A stretch of DNA of 64,000 bases from Balaenoptera acutorostrata (taxonomy: Eukaryota; Chordata; Mammalia; Artiodactyla; Balaenopteridae). Positions 1 through 11,889 of this stretch are shown here, in pieces. Position 1 is the first letter of the stretch; each line of letters opens with the position of its first letter. The position numbers and the translations under genes are program-made. The stretch covers positions 27,363,268 through 27,427,267 of the forward strand of contig NC_080074.1 of assembly GCF_949987535.1 (NCBI RefSeq), read 5' to 3'. Under the pieces are notes generated by a model. The model saw only the letters and a list, made by a program, of their open reading frames with translations. It was not told the DNA's origin and ran no database searches.

Positions 1-281
1 ATCCTCCAGTAGATTTGTTACTTAGAGACTGTTTGCTTTGGCTACAATCAAAATTGGTCTGCATTCCCCAGCAACCACCTGCTCTGTGGGGTGATTGTCT
101 TCCCTCAAGCAGCTATGAGGGCTGAGTACCTGCCTCCAACAGACAGCCTGTTACATGGACAATCCACTAAATCATGACTTGGGGCTGGGATTTAGGGCAG
201 GCACTAGGGTGAGGCAAGTGAGGTGCTCACCTTGGACACAAAGGTTAAGGGGACATCCAAAAACTCAGAAATTGAGGTAAG
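1..281. other. Unclassified non-coding DNA
   Basis: No gene, no confident repeat and no open frame with coding character is visible. The last ~80 bases, around the phrase gaggcaagtgaggtgctcac, look vaguely like an old dispersed repeat that I cannot name. Confidence 0.4.
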
Positions 282-379
282 TAATATTTTAATGAAACAT
301 TTTTAAAAATCAAAATTAATGCAAAAAAATCCATGATGAACAAAATATCAATATTTCAAATAAAGACGGGGTCTATGCA
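282..379 (+). repeat. Left copy of a ~98-bp direct repeat flanking an L1
   Basis: This segment recurs at 5303-5401. From about 299 onward the copies differ at only about five positions in ~80 bases. It ends exactly where recognisable L1 sequence begins. The simplest reading is a very long target-site duplication, since usual L1 duplications are about 7-20 bp. An older repeat present twice by chance is the alternative. Confidence 0.7.
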
Positions 380-774
380 GAACTAAAGGAGCAATAAAGA
401 GTTTTACAGACAAGCAAAAGCTAAAAGAGTTCACCACCATTAAACCAGCCTTATAAGAAATGTTAAAGGGAGTTCACTAAGTAGAAAAGAAAAGGCCACA
501 GTCGTCTTAGAAATAAGACAATTATGAAAGGAAATATCTCACTGGTAAAAGCAAACAATAGAAAAGGTAGTAGATCAATCACTCAGAAAGCTAGTAGGAA
601 GGTTAAAGGAAAAAAAGTAGTAAAATCATCTATATCTACAATAGGTGAAGAAAGACACAAAATTAAAACAGGTAAAATATTATGTCAAAAACATAAAATG
701 TGGTGGGGGGTTTAAACTTAAAATTATATGGCTGTTATAACATGTTCAAGCTTAAGAGATTGTCAACTTAAAAA

Positions 775-792
775 ATATATATATATATAGAC

Positions 793-831
<39 letters not shown>
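775..831. repeat. (TA)n followed by (CA)n microsatellite
   Basis: About 15 bases of TA repeat run through a short cacatacata bridge into about 30 bases of pure CA repeat. It lies in the L1 inter-ORF spacer. A CA run of this length is probably polymorphic. Confidence 0.95.
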
Positions 832-832
<1 letters not shown>

Positions 833-985
833 CTACCTCTTAGTAACCACAAACCAAAAACCTATAATAGATACACAAAAAGTAAAGAGAAAGGAGTCAA
901 AACATAACACTAAAGACAGTCATCAAACCACAAAGGAAGAGAGCAAGAGAAGAAACAAAGAAGAACTAAAAAATCAGAAAACAAA

Positions 986-3900
986 ATGGCAATAAGTACA
1001 TACCTATCAATAATTACTTTAAATGTAAATGGACTAAATGCTCCAATTAAAAGACACAGAGTAGCTGAATGGTTTTAAAAAAAAACCCAAGATCCATATA
1101 TATGCTGCTTACAAGAGACTCACTTCAGATCTAAAGACATACACAGGGTGAGGGAATAGAAAAATACATTCCACGAAAATGGAAATGAAAAGAAAGCCGG
1201 GGTAACAATACTTACACCAGATAAAACAGATTTTTAAACAAAGACTCTAAAAAGAGACAAAGAAGGGCACTACATAATGATAAAGGGATCAATCCAACAA
1301 GAAGACATAACACTTATAAATATATATGCACCCAACATAAGAACACCTAAATACATAAAGCAAATATTAAAAAGGGAGAAATTAATAGTAACACAATTAT
1401 AGTAGGGGACTTTAACACTCCACTTACATCAATGGACAGGTCATCCAGACAAGGAAACAATGGCCTTAAATGACACGTTAGATCAGATGGACTTAATATA
1501 TATATGGAACATTCCATCCAAAAGCAGCAGAATACACATTCTTATCAAGTGCACATGGAACACTCTCAAGGATAGGTCACATGCTAGGCCACAAAACAAG
1601 GCTCCATAAATTTAAGAAGGCTGAAATCATATCATCTTTTCTGACCACAATGGTATGAGACTAGAAATTAACTACCAGATAAAAACTGGAAAAAACATAA
1701 ACACATGGAGTCTAAACTATACTAAAAAACCAATGGCTCACTGAAGACCTCAGAGGAAATCAAAAAATACCTTGAGACAATGAAAATGGAAACTCACTGT
1801 AAAATCTATGGGACGCAGCAAAAACAGTTATAAGAGAGAAGTTAATAGTGATATAGGCCTACCTCAGGAAACAAACAAATAAAAAATCTCAAATAAACAA
1901 CCTAACCTTACATCTAAAGGAACTAGAAAAAGAAAAAAAAACTAAATTAGTTGAAGGAAAGAAATAATAAAGATGAGAGCAGAAAAAAATGAAATAGAGA
2001 CTAAAAAAAAATTTAAAAATTATCACTGAAACTAACAGGTGGTTATTTGAAAAGATAAACAAAATTGATAAACCTCAGCCAGACTTATCAAAAAGAGAGA
2101 GAGAGAGAGAGAGGGCCCAATCAATAAAATCAGAACTGAGAAAGAAGAAGTTACAACAGATATCACAGAAATACAGAGGATCATAAGAAATTACTATGAA
2201 CAATTATATGCCAACAAATTGGACAATCAAGAAGAAATGCATAAATTCCTAGAAGCATACAATCCTCCAAGACTGAATCAGAAAGAAATAAAACAGCTGA
2301 CCAGATGAATTACCAGTAATGAAATCTAACTAGTAATAAAGAAAAACACCCAACAAAAGTCCAGCATGAGATGGCTTCACAAGCAAATTCTACCAAATAT
2401 TTAAAGATTAGTTAACACCTATCCTTCTCAAACTATTCCAAAAAACTGAAGAGGAAGGAATGCTTCCAAACTTATTCTGCAAGGCCAGCATCACCCTGAA
2501 TCCAAAACCAGACTAAGACACCACAAAAAAGGAGAAAATTACAGGCCAATATCACTGATGAATATGAAAGCAAAAATTCTCAACAAAATATTAGCAAACA
2601 GAATTCCTTTAAAAGGATCATACCACATGATCAAGTGGGATTTATCCCAGGGACGCAAGGATGGCTCAATGTCTGCAAATCAATTAATATGATATACCAC
2701 ATTAACAAAATGAAAGATAAAAGTCATATGATCACCTCAATAGATGCAGGAAAAGCTTTTTGACAGACACTCTTAACAAAGTGTATATAGAGGGAACATA
2801 CCTTAACATAATAAAGACCATATATGACAAATCCATGGTCAACATCATACTCAATGGTGAAAAACTGAAAGCATTTCCTCTAAGGTCAGGAACAAGATAA
2901 AGATGTCAACTCTCACCACTTTTATTCAAACTAGTATCAGAAGTTCTAGCCACCAAAATCAGAGAAAAAAAGAAATAAAAGGCATCTAAGTTAAGTAAAA
3001 CTGTCACTGTTTGCAGATGACATGATACTTTATTTAGAAAACCATAAAGACTCCACCAAAAAACTATTAGAACTAATAAGTGAATTCAGTAAAGTTGCAG
3101 GATACAAAATTAATATACAGAAATCTGTTGCACTTCTATACATTAATAATGAACTATCAGAAAGAGAAATTAAGAAAACAATCCGATTTACAGTGTGTCA
3201 AAAAGAATAAGACACATAGGAGTAAGTCTAACTAAGGAGGTGAAAGCCTGTACTCTGAAAAGTATAAGACATTGATGAAAGAAATTGAAGATGACACAGA
3301 CAAATGGAAAGATACCTTGCTCACAGATTGGAAGAATTAATATTGCATACCACCCAAGGCAATCTACAGATCTAATGCAATCCCTATCAAACTACAAATG
3401 GCATTTTCCACAGAACTAAAACTAATAATCCTAAAATTTGTATGGAACCACTAAAGACCGTGAATAGCCAAAGCAATCTTGAGAAAGAAGAACAAAGCTG
3501 AAGGTTATATGCTCATGATTTCAAACTATACTTCAAGGCTACAGTAATCAAAACAGTACGGTACTGGCACCAAAAGGACACATACATCAGTGAAACAGAA
3601 TTGACATCCCAGAGATAAACCAATGCTAATATGGTCAATTAATATATGACAAAGGAGGCAAGAAAAATGTTGAAGACAGCCTCTTCAATACGTGATGCCG
3701 GGAAAACTGGACAGCTACATGCAAAGGAATCAAACTGGACCACTTTCTCACACTATGTAAGAAAATAAACTCAAAATGGATTAAAGACTTGAATTTAAGA
3801 TCTGAAACCATAAAAATTCTAGAAGAAAACATAAGCAGCACACTCTTTGACATCAGTCTTAGCAATATTTTTTGGATCTGTCTCCTCAGGCAAGGGAAAC

Positions 3901-4520
3901 AAAAGCAAAAGTAAACAAATGGGACTGCATCAAACTAAAAAGCTTTTACACAGCAAAGGAAACCATCAGCAAACAAAAGGCAGCCTACTGAATGGGAGAA
4001 GATATTTGCAAATGACATATCCAATAAGGGGTTAATATCCAAAATACATAAAGAACTCACACAACTCAATATCAAAAAAACCAAACAATCTGATTTAAAA
4101 ATGGGCAGAGGACCTGAATAGACATTTTTCCAAAGAAGACATACAAATGGTCAACAGGCACATGAAAAGATGTTCGATGTCACTAATCATCAGGGAAACA
4201 CACATCAAAACCACAATGAGATATCACCTTAGAACTATCAGAATGGCTATCATCAAAAAGACAACAAACAACAAGTGTTGACGGTGATGTGGAGAAAAGA
4301 GAACTCTCACGCACTGTTGGTGGGATTGTCAACTGATGCAGCCACTGTGGAAAGCAGCATGGAGTTTCCTCAAAAAATTAAAAAGAGAACTATGATAGGA
4401 TGCAGCAATTTCACTTCTGGGTGTTTTTTCTGAAGAAAACAAAAACACTAATTTGAAAAGATATATGCACCCCTACGTTCACTGCAGCATTATTTATAAG
4501 AGCAAAGATATGAAAACAAC
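986..4520 (+). pseudogene. L1 ORF2 remnant (endonuclease/reverse transcriptase), decayed
   Basis: The start matches the L1 ORF2 opening (ATG then codons for an AISTYLSIITLNVNGLN-like N-terminus). A recognisable RT active-site stretch FADDMILYL is encoded around 3011-3040, followed by the usual KLLELISEF and AGYKIN blocks. Stops and frameshifts interrupt every domain, so no more than ~60 codons stay open at a stretch. No function is expected. Confidence 0.85.
2093..2114. repeat. (GA)n run
   Basis: About 22 bases of alternating AG inside the old L1, where the younger copy has aagaaaaagaggg. Local slippage expansion of an existing purine tract. Confidence 0.9.
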
Positions 4521-5040
4521 CCAAGTGCCCATCAACAGATGAATGGGTAAAGAAGGTGTGGTATATATATACAATGGAATGTTATTCAGCCATAAAAAAG
4601 AACGAAATCTTGCCATTTGTAACAACATGGTTGGATCTAGAGGGTATTACACTAAGTGAAATAAATCAGACAGAGAAAAGCAATTACCATATGATATCAA
4701 TTATATGTGGAATGTAAAAAACAAAACAAATGAAAAAACAAAATGAAAACAGACTCATAAATACAAAGAAGAAATAAATGGGTGTTTGCCAGAGGGGTGG
4801 AGGATAGAGGGTAGGCAAAAGAGATGAGGGAATTAAGACGTACAAACTTCCAGTTATAAAATAAATAAGTCAATAACTTTATATGGGGACAGACGGTTGG
4901 TAGATTTATGTTGGTGATCATTTTGTAATGTATTTAAATGTCAAATTACTTTGTTGCACACCTGAAACTAACATAATATTGTGTATCAACTATATTTCAA
5001 TTAAATAAATAAATAAATAAAATTTAAAAAAAAAATAAAA

Positions 5041-5268
5041 TGCAGGTAGTCTAACTATAGAACCTACCTCCTTAGCAACTATCCTCTAAAGATATTATGT
5101 CCTTGTGCACACTGCTGTATTTAAAATAGATAACCAACAAGGACCTACTGTATAGCACAGGGAAAAAAAAAAAAGAGTATAGCTCTATGCTAAGTAGTAT
5201 GGATGTATAAAAAAGAAGAATAAAATACTATCCCTGGTCTCAAAAAATAAAAAATAAAATAAAGATAT
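5041..5268 (+). other. Segment between the L1 tail and a second A-rich tract: possible 3' transduction
   Basis: After the L1 A-rich end come ~200 bases of other sequence that close with a second A-rich stretch (aaaaaataaaaaataaaata, about 5246-5265). The right copy of the direct repeat follows shortly after. It includes a phrase typical of cetartiodactyl L1 3' ends (accaacaaggacctactgta), so it may instead be a short second L1 tail. Read-through transduction is an inference. Confidence 0.4.
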
Positions 5269-5302
5269 TATATCTTCCTATAATAGAAGTTTCCGTTAAA
5301 AA

Positions 5303-5401
5303 TAAAATTTTAAATGCAATATTTTTAAAAAATCAAAATTGATGCAAAAAAATCCATGATAAACAAAATATCAATATTTCAAATAAAGAGGGGTCCATGC
5401 A
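5303..5401 (+). repeat. Right copy of the ~98-bp direct repeat
   Basis: Matches 282-379. It is followed by single-copy DNA, and the similarity stops abruptly after ccatgca. Confidence 0.7.
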
Positions 5402-5876
5402 AAAGCTCCTGAGTTGAATGCAACTGGGAAGTGTGAGGATCAGCCTTTCCTTTGTGAATCCTGGTATCACCATGGCAGGTCAGGGAAGAAAATGTTCCCT
5501 CACCCCAGAAACATGAATCTCTCCCACAGCAGGATGGCAGGGTCCAACCTGTACCAACTAAAGCAACCCACAACCCCACCCCATGGACCCAGGCACAGCT
5601 TCAGGCCTCTTCCTCCTTCCAAGCCTCTCAGCCTCCCGCCCCTCCCCCTCTAGGACAATTCAGCCTCTGCCATACATGGATCTGTATACATGTTTAATCA
5701 TATATGGTACATACCATGTATAATCATGCATTAACTATTTACTCCAGAGGTCTCCAGTGGACTGCTGGAGGTCATCTTATTTAGCTCAGTTTTGTTGTTG
5801 TTGGTTTATTTTTTCAATTAATTACTTAAAAATTGGGAGATCCTCACCAAAGAGTCCAAATTTCTAGCCTATCTTT
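5402..5876. other. Unclassified non-coding DNA
   Basis: Contains a C-rich patch (5560-5650) and AT-rich sequence after it. Short open frames on both strands have no family resemblance. Nothing else can be supported. Confidence 0.4.
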
Positions 5877-5892
5877 AAAAAGCCAAAATTTC

Positions 5893-6197
5893 GGGCTTCC
5901 CTCGTGGAGCAGTGGTTAAGAATCCTCCTGCCAACGCAGGGGACACGGGTTCAAGCCCTGGTCCGGGAAGATCCCACAGGCCGCAGAGCAACTAAGCCTG
6001 TGCACCACAACTACTGAAGCCCAAGCACCTAGAGCCTGTGCTCCGCCACAAGAGAAGTCACCACAATGAGAAGCCTGCACACTGCAACGAAGAGTAGCCC
6101 CCCTTGCCGCAACTAGAGAAAGCCCGCGCACAGCAGCGAAGACCCAACACAGCCAAAAATAAATAAAAATAAAAAATAAATGAATTAAAAAAAAAAA
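5893..6197 (+). mobile_element. CHR-type tRNA-derived SINE
   Basis: Opens gggcttccctcgtggagcag and carries the RNA polymerase III B-box-like gggttcaagccc. It ends with an A-rich (aaataaa) tail. Imperfect target duplications aaaaagccaaaatttc (5877-5892) and aaaaagctaaatttcc (6194-6209) bound it. This family is diagnostic of cetaceans and relatives. Minus-strand open frames across it are products of the repeat. Confidence 0.95.
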
Positions 6198-6244
6198 AGC
6201 TAAATTTCCAGCTTGAAAAATCTGTAAAAATCCAAATGTTTGGC

Positions 6245-6490
6245 AACTGATAACAACAACAACAATAATAATTTCCATTATTGAGAATATACCAAATGCT
6301 GAGCACAGTGCTCAGTACTTTAGATATTTTTTCTCTTTTAACTGTCACAGCAATTCTGTACTTACCACCCGCATTTTACAGATAATGAACCTGAGGCTCA
6401 TAACTCTTAAATAACTTGTCCCAAATCACACAGCTAATAAGCTGCCCGACCAGATTCAAACCAGGGGAGTTTGACTCTAGAGCTCCATCT
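6245..6490 (+). mobile_element. MIR SINE
   Basis: Shows the MIR order: tgctgagcacagtgctcag, then cattttacagataatgaacctgaggctc, then cacacagctaataagc and the final ttgactctagagctcc. An ancient mammalian SINE, diverged and non-coding. Confidence 0.85.
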
Positions 6491-7480
6491 CTCATTCTTC
6501 TGTATCTTCCACCATCCTGGGGGCATGGACTAAACTACCGTTTTTCAAAAGTGTTCCAAGAAGCCTAAAAGGCCCTGGGTGAGTATTAAGGGGGTGGGAT
6601 GCCCCCATCCCCGCCAGGAGGCTGGCTCAGGTCCCAGGGCTCCTGCTTCTATTGGAGCAGTTCCTTTTTTTTTTTTTTTTAAACCATTTGATATATTGGA
6701 GTCCGGTTCAAGAATTCTTTGAGGAAAGAGAATTCCACTGCTCAGAAACAAAACCAAAACAAAGCCCCAAACCCACATGATCTTTTAATCTCTTCTCCAC
6801 ATACTATGATTTCCTGGATCATCAGGAAAACTTCCTCCTTCTCCCATTACCAACCTACCAGACCTCTCTCCGTGTTATCGTATCACTCTGGCTCTGCCTT
6901 TGAGCATTTGGGTGCTCGTTGGGCCACCTCTTACAAATGGTGAATGGCCAAATGTCCAGGGACTTAGGAGCCATGGAGCTGTGGACCTTCCTCACAGACC
7001 TGCTGTGGGCAGACAGGGGCAGTCTGAAACTGTGCTGAGGTCAACACAGGGTGGACAAGGGTGATGGGGTGAGGGCAGCAGATGCTAAAATCCACTGAGC
7101 CTGGTAGAGAGGCTGTCCCCTTGCTTCTCTTATGTGTTTTATGGGTCATCATGAATTTCAGTCCTGTCATGGCTGTCTGTGAATTGAGGGTATTCTTTAT
7201 GCAGTGTCAGGACAGGTGGCCTCAACGACTATACAGGGTAGTGAAAAGAGCCCTGAGCTCTCTCAGTGCGTGGCACTTTATGACCTCGGACATATATAAA
7301 ATGTGCATTGTTTCTCTCTGTGTACCTCACCCAACAGTCCTAGGGACACACGGAGACTACTTTCAAAAGCATAAAGTGACATAAGAATGGATATTGTGTT
7401 TTAATTATATGTACATGGTCTGATCAAGAAAATCAAGAAAAAATGGGAGCTTCCAGATCCTCTTTGAAGACAGGATGCTG
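6491..7480. other. Unclassified DNA with a poly-T tract
   Basis: Includes a T run near 6664-6682. A weak MIR-like stretch at about 7235-7375 is too diverged to assert. Open frames of up to 100 codons show no recognisable protein. Confidence 0.35.
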
Positions 7481-8271
7481 GAGCTAGCCTTGCCAATGTG
7501 ATTTCAGCCTTGCATTCAAGGGCCATCCACTTACCAATGACTCCCAAATCCAAAACTCATTCAGATTTCTCTCCTGAGATTCCAACACATGGTTCCTACT
7601 CTGTATTGAATAGCTCCACTTGGATGTCCTGCACACTCCCCCAGCAATTCCCAAAATGGAACTCACCCACACCTCTCTGAAACCTGCTCCTTCAACAGTG
7701 TTCTAGTTCAGGAGCTGGCAATCCCATCCATACCTCCCGGAAACCCGGGAGCCATCCTTGACTGCTTCCCTGTTTCATTTCTCATGTTTAATCAGTGTCA
7801 AGGTTCTGTGGATTCAGTTCACTCCTGAAGAAGCTCTTGGATCTCTCCAGTCTCTCCACCTCTAACGGTGTGATGTGGACTAGACCGTGCCCATCTCCAG
7901 CCTGGATGACGACAATTATCACCTATTGGTTATCCTGCTTCTGGTCTTGTCCCCCATCCTGAGTCTCACGCTCCAAATCACCATTTAGGTCTTTCTGAAA
8001 CACATACATACAGAATAATGATCTTTCTAGAACACAAGCATGATCATTTTAGCCTCACGCTTAAATCCCTTTGATGGTTTCCAGTTTTTCCTAGGAAAAT
8101 CCTAACTCTTTAACCTGCATGGCAAGCTTAGCCCCCTGCCCATCTCTCCAGCCATCTCTACTCTCAATACTCCAGCCAAACTGCATCTCTTTCAGTTCCC
8201 CAAACACATTCTATTTTCTCACTTCTACCCCTTTGCACATGTTCCTCCACCTGCTTTGAATATATACCCCC
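7481..8271 (+). mobile_element. L2 LINE, left part
   Basis: Recognisable L2 3' region: agctccacttggatgtcctg, then aacctgctccttc, then gggagccatccttgactgct, gcttaaatccctttgatggt and tttgcacatgttcc. It is interrupted at 8272 by an MLT2 LTR and resumes at 8734. Old and decayed. Confidence 0.8.
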
Positions 8272-8733
8272 TGTGATGGTTAATTTTATGTGTCAGCTTA
8301 ACTGGGCTAAGGAGTAAATGGTAAAACATTATTTCTGGGTGTGTCTGTGAGAGTGTTTCTGGAAGAGATTATCATTTGACTCAGTAGACTGAGTAAAGAT
8401 CTCCCTCACCAATGCAGGTGGGTACCTTCCAATCGGCTGAAGGTCTGAATAGGATAAAAAGATAGAGGAAGGGTGAATTTGCTGTCTGCTTGAGCCGGGA
8501 CATCTAGCTTCAGACTGGGACTTCCACCACTGGCTCCCCTGGGTCTCAGGCTTTTGGACTCAGACTGAAGTACACCACTGGCTTTCCTGGTTCTCCACCT
8601 TGCAGACCATAGATTGTGGGACTTTTAGGCCTCCATAACTGTGTTAGCCAATTCCTATAATAACTCCCCTCTTATATACATCTCTGTATACCTCCTGTGG
8701 GTTCTCCTTCTCAGGAGAACCCTGACTTATCCA
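8272..8733 (+). mobile_element. MLT2-like solo LTR (ERVL class) nested in L2
   Basis: Begins tgtgatggttaattttatgt and ends near gagaaccctgacttatcca, the typical ends of MLT2 LTRs. Flanks ccccc and ctccc are a plausible 5-bp target duplication with one change. No internal retroviral sequence adjoins it, so it is a solo LTR. Confidence 0.75.
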
Positions 8734-9030
8734 CTCCCATCAACTCCTACTCATCCTTGGGGTCTCAGCTTAGATGGCACTTTTTCTAGGAAGCTTTCAA
8801 TGACCTTCTAAGACTGAGGTAGCTCCCCTTCTATTGCATTTCCACAAGCACCCTGTCCTACCTTCACCGAGCTCTTATCATAATGCACATGTTATAATTC
8901 CTTGTTGACTTAACTGCTTTCCCCATCAGGCTAAAAACTCCATGAAAGCATATATTCTGTTTTCATTTGTATCCTCTGTACCTAGGTCATAGCCAGGCAC
9001 CTAGTATGTGCTCAATAAGTTTTATTTTTC
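8734..9030 (+). mobile_element. L2 LINE, right part (3' end)
   Basis: Continues the L2 (caactcctactcatccttgg, then aggaagctttcaatgacc) and closes with the L2 terminus atagccaggcacctagtatg followed by tgctcaataag. It joins the copy at 7481 once the LTR is removed. Confidence 0.85.
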
Positions 9031-9635
9031 TGACCAGAGTGATCAGACTACCAAAAGTATGAGTTGCCTTGTAGTAGAAATATTAAGAATCACTAGCGAG
9101 AAGGCGTATGCTTGTTAAGGAAAACATTTCAGTCAGGTGTGCAAGTCAGACTGTGCTCTAACAATACCAAGAACTGACCATTAACACCTTGGCAATTTGA
9201 TAACTTCTCTGCTTCCTAGAAGTCCACGTATTTTGGGGTTTGTTTATAGAAGTTGTGAAACAAAATCTCTTTCTATGTATTTGAGAACTTTCTGAGTTTC
9301 ACTTAATTTCTTCTTGCCAGACTGACACACCTTTAAATCCTTGTTTTAGGCCCTCTGTATTTTGTTGTGACCTTCTGTACCCTCCACTCATCAGTGGCCC
9401 TGGTGTTGAAATCTCCTCCTGATGGCAGTGTCTGAAAAAGAGCTGTTATTAAAAGTGTATCCATGTCTGGTGTCCAGAGGTAGGAGAAGCGTGGGGTTTT
9501 TATTTTCCATGTTTAATCTACATTTTAACCTCTCTTTCTCCAAAGTTTCCAAACTATGGGCAACTGGTTAAACTATTTTAATTATTGTATCTCCCCACAC
9601 AGTCTCTCATTTTCAAACACAGGTAAATGATTCAA
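9031..9635. other. Unclassified non-coding DNA
   Basis: No repeat or gene recognised. No open frame of note. Confidence 0.4.
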
Positions 9636-9639
9636 AATG

Positions 9640-9850
9640 CGTCAGACTCTCCCTGGTGTCTGCACTACAGAAAGTGCAAAGACCTGGATTCAAGTCTTGA
9701 CTCTACCATTTACAAGTTTGGGACCTTGGACCAACTACCTGACCTCTCTGAACTTCAGCTTTCTCCTCTGCAAAGCAAGAACGACACCAACCTCACACAC
9801 CTCACTCTCTGCCTTGGGTGTGGGAGGCACTGCATAAATGTTGATGCCCT
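9640..9850 (+). mobile_element. MIR SINE (MIRb/MIR3-like)
   Basis: Carries the MIR order: gacctggattcaagtcttga, then gggaccttggaccaactacc, then tgacctctctgaacttcagc and the tail gcactgcataaatgttga. The two overlapping open frames here are products of this repeat. Confidence 0.75.
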
Positions 9851-10133
9851 TCCCAAACAGTTCTGCTATTATTTATACCCATGATCATACAATGGTCTCT
9901 GTGGAATCGCCACAGACTGAAATGGTTTTCTGGGATAATAAATCTCCACCGTTAGTAGGAGCAGTTGTCATCCAGTCTCAATGTCCATACTCGCTAAAGC
10001 AGCTAAAACTTTTAAGACTCCTATTAAATGATAGGACTGTTTGCTTTCTTCCCTGCAAAGCAGTACTCACACACTCTGCTCATTCTCGTGGCCTTGGGGA
10101 GGGGAAAACCATCCCACATGAGGGATGACCTCA

Positions 10134-10191
10134 TCTGGACGCTGGGTCCAGAATTGAGTCACTGACCTCTCTGGACGCTGGGTCCAGAATT
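10134..10191. repeat. Two 22-bp direct repeats, each with a hairpin core
   Basis: The 22-mer beginning tctggacgctgggtccag occurs at 10134-10155 and 10170-10191, a period of 36 bases. Each copy contains TCTGGAC and GTCCAGA as a 7-bp inverted repeat around a 5-base loop. Confidence 0.9.
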
Positions 10192-10374
10192 CAGCTGGAC
10201 CACCATCAGTGGAAATAAAATCACACAAAGAGGAAGGGGTGCAACATGCAAAAGTTGAGAGTCAAAAAATTCTAGAGGAAGCAAAATAAAAGAAGCTGGG
10301 GGCATGGTCATCTTAGCTTGGCAGTTGGAAACTGCATAGATTTAGATTTCCCAAAACTGATTCTTTACCTTTGC

Positions 10375-10595
10375 CCAGTACCTGGAGCCTACAGAGATTT
10401 TTCACAGCTAGTATCTCCTTTCATCCTTACAACTATCCTGAGAGGTTGGCAAATATTTTTATACCAATTTTTTAGAAGAAGAAACTGAGGAGAGTGTGCC
10501 CAGATCACACAAGCTTACACAAGATGGAGCTGGGACTTAACCTGGGGCTTCTAAGACCAGTGCTCTTTCTACCACATTCTCCTGCCTCTCATACA
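10375..10595 (+). mobile_element. MIR SINE
   Basis: Phrases ttcatccttacaactatcct, agaagaagaaactgagg, agatcacacaagc and gtgctctttctaccacattc follow MIR order. Two further weak MIR-like pieces follow at about 10660-10775 and 10970-11050. Confidence 0.7.
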
Positions 10596-11181
10596 GCTGG
10601 GGAAGAGGAAGATTCCAACGAATGTCAGGAGAAGCATATATTCAGGAACCCCATCACAGTGCCACAGAGGGAAAGCACGAGACTGGGGTATAAAAGACCT
10701 GGCCTCCATTCCCAACCATTAACTCTTGAGATGTCAGTCTCCTTACCTCTGCAAAGAATAGGCAGCAATAAATGATTCAAAGTTCCCTCTTGTGTTTCTA
10801 TTTCTTGAATGTGTGTCTTTAGTTATTTTAATGTATAACCTAGAAGAAATGCCAAAAAAAATTTTTGGAGTACATCACAAGTTCAACAGCAATTATGGTA
10901 CCTTTGACCTGATGTGACCACTATGGCTGAATTTAAAAGTTGAGATTTTCATTCATGGTTTCTTAGAATTAGGCCTCACTAAACTTCAATTAACCTTTCC
11001 ACATCTCAGTTTTCTCATAGGAAAAACAGGGATGACAATACCTTCAGTACAGGCAAAAGGAATTTTCTACTCCTTCCTCCCTGCCATCTTGCTTTTTCCT
11101 AGCCTCCCTGCCACCAACCCAAGGGAAAACGAGTTGCTAATCTGACTGGTCAGTGTCTGGGACCAGAAACAGAACCTTGTA

Positions 11182-11483
11182 CAGTCAGCTCTCTGTATCC
11201 ATGGGTTCCATGTCTGCAGATTCAACCAACCGTGGACCAAAAATATTTGGAGATAAATTTCATAAAGTTGCAAAAAGCAAAACTTGACCTTGCCACTCGC
11301 CAGCAATTATTTACACAGCATTTACATTGTATTTGGTATTATAAGCAATGCAGAGATGATTTAAAGTATATAGGAGGTTATATGCAAACACACACCATTT
11401 TACATAAGGGACCCGAGCATCCACGCATTTTGGTATCTGCAGAGTCCTGGAACCAATCCCTTGTGGATACAAAGGGACAACTG
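11182..11483 (+). mobile_element. MER2-like DNA transposon (TcMar-Tigger, non-autonomous)
   Basis: Inverted termini cagtcagctctctgtatcc and ggatacaaagggacaactg bound ~300 bases with MER2 internal sequence (gattcaaccaaccgtggacc, then aagggacccgagcatcc). A TA dinucleotide flanks each end (11180-11181 and 11484-11485), the expected Tc1/mariner target duplication. No transposase is encoded. Confidence 0.85.
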
Positions 11484-11485
11484 TA

Positions 11486-11889
11486 ATTGGGGGCAGGGTT
11501 GCCATCCCTAGGAGTGGTTCTCTTTCTTTTCTATTATATACAGTTGGGTGGGCAAGTGGACTCAGCCCTCTCTCTGACTCTCCACCTCCTCTATGTAAGT
11601 GCCTAAGAAGGTAAGTTATTAGTCACCTTATTTTCTCTGTCATTTTGTCATCTTTCCTCCATGCATCCTTCTAGAGGGTACTAAGATCCCAAGATTTAGA
11701 TTCAGGAAGAAGTAAGAGGTTTTCTTTAGACCTCAAGGCCTAAGGCATGTGCTTTTATTCACTTTTAATCAAAACCTTAATGGGGATTACTGGATGGTGG
11801 CTGAGTTAATAAAAAGCAGTACTGTCTTCTTTGACTCCTTCTAGGAACTGAGGTAGCTAGTCTCCCAGACAGTCCCCCGTGAGCCCCCA
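11486..11889. other. Unclassified non-coding DNA
   Basis: No repeat or gene recognised. Confidence 0.35.

Larger units (their letters stand above)
380..5040 (+). mobile_element. LINE-1, older copy, 5'-truncated
   Basis: The element starts in the last part of ORF1 (caccaccattaaaccagcc, compare 22520-22540 of the second L1). It carries a long inter-ORF spacer, a full-length decayed ORF2 and a 3' UTR, and ends in an A-rich tail near 4990-5040. Many stops and frameshifts, plus a longer inter-ORF region than the younger L1 at 21578, indicate an older L1 subfamily (L1MA-like, inferred). It holds a TA/CA microsatellite and a GA run. Non-functional. Confidence 0.9.

Noticed and set aside
775..831. 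Regular repeat spacing suggestive of an array
   Set aside because: Simple TA/CA microsatellite. No spacer-repeat structure anywhere in the window, so no CRISPR-like array.
5893..6197. Possible tRNA gene because of A/B-box-like sequence
   Set aside because: The promoter boxes belong to the tRNA-derived SINE; no cloverleaf-forming intact tRNA is present here or in the other copies.
5916..6278. Minus-strand frames of about 100-120 codons, also at 18427-18867, 23798-24022, 39119-39562
   Set aside because: They are translations of CHR SINE copies and their flanks; the shared peptide text is a repeat artefact.
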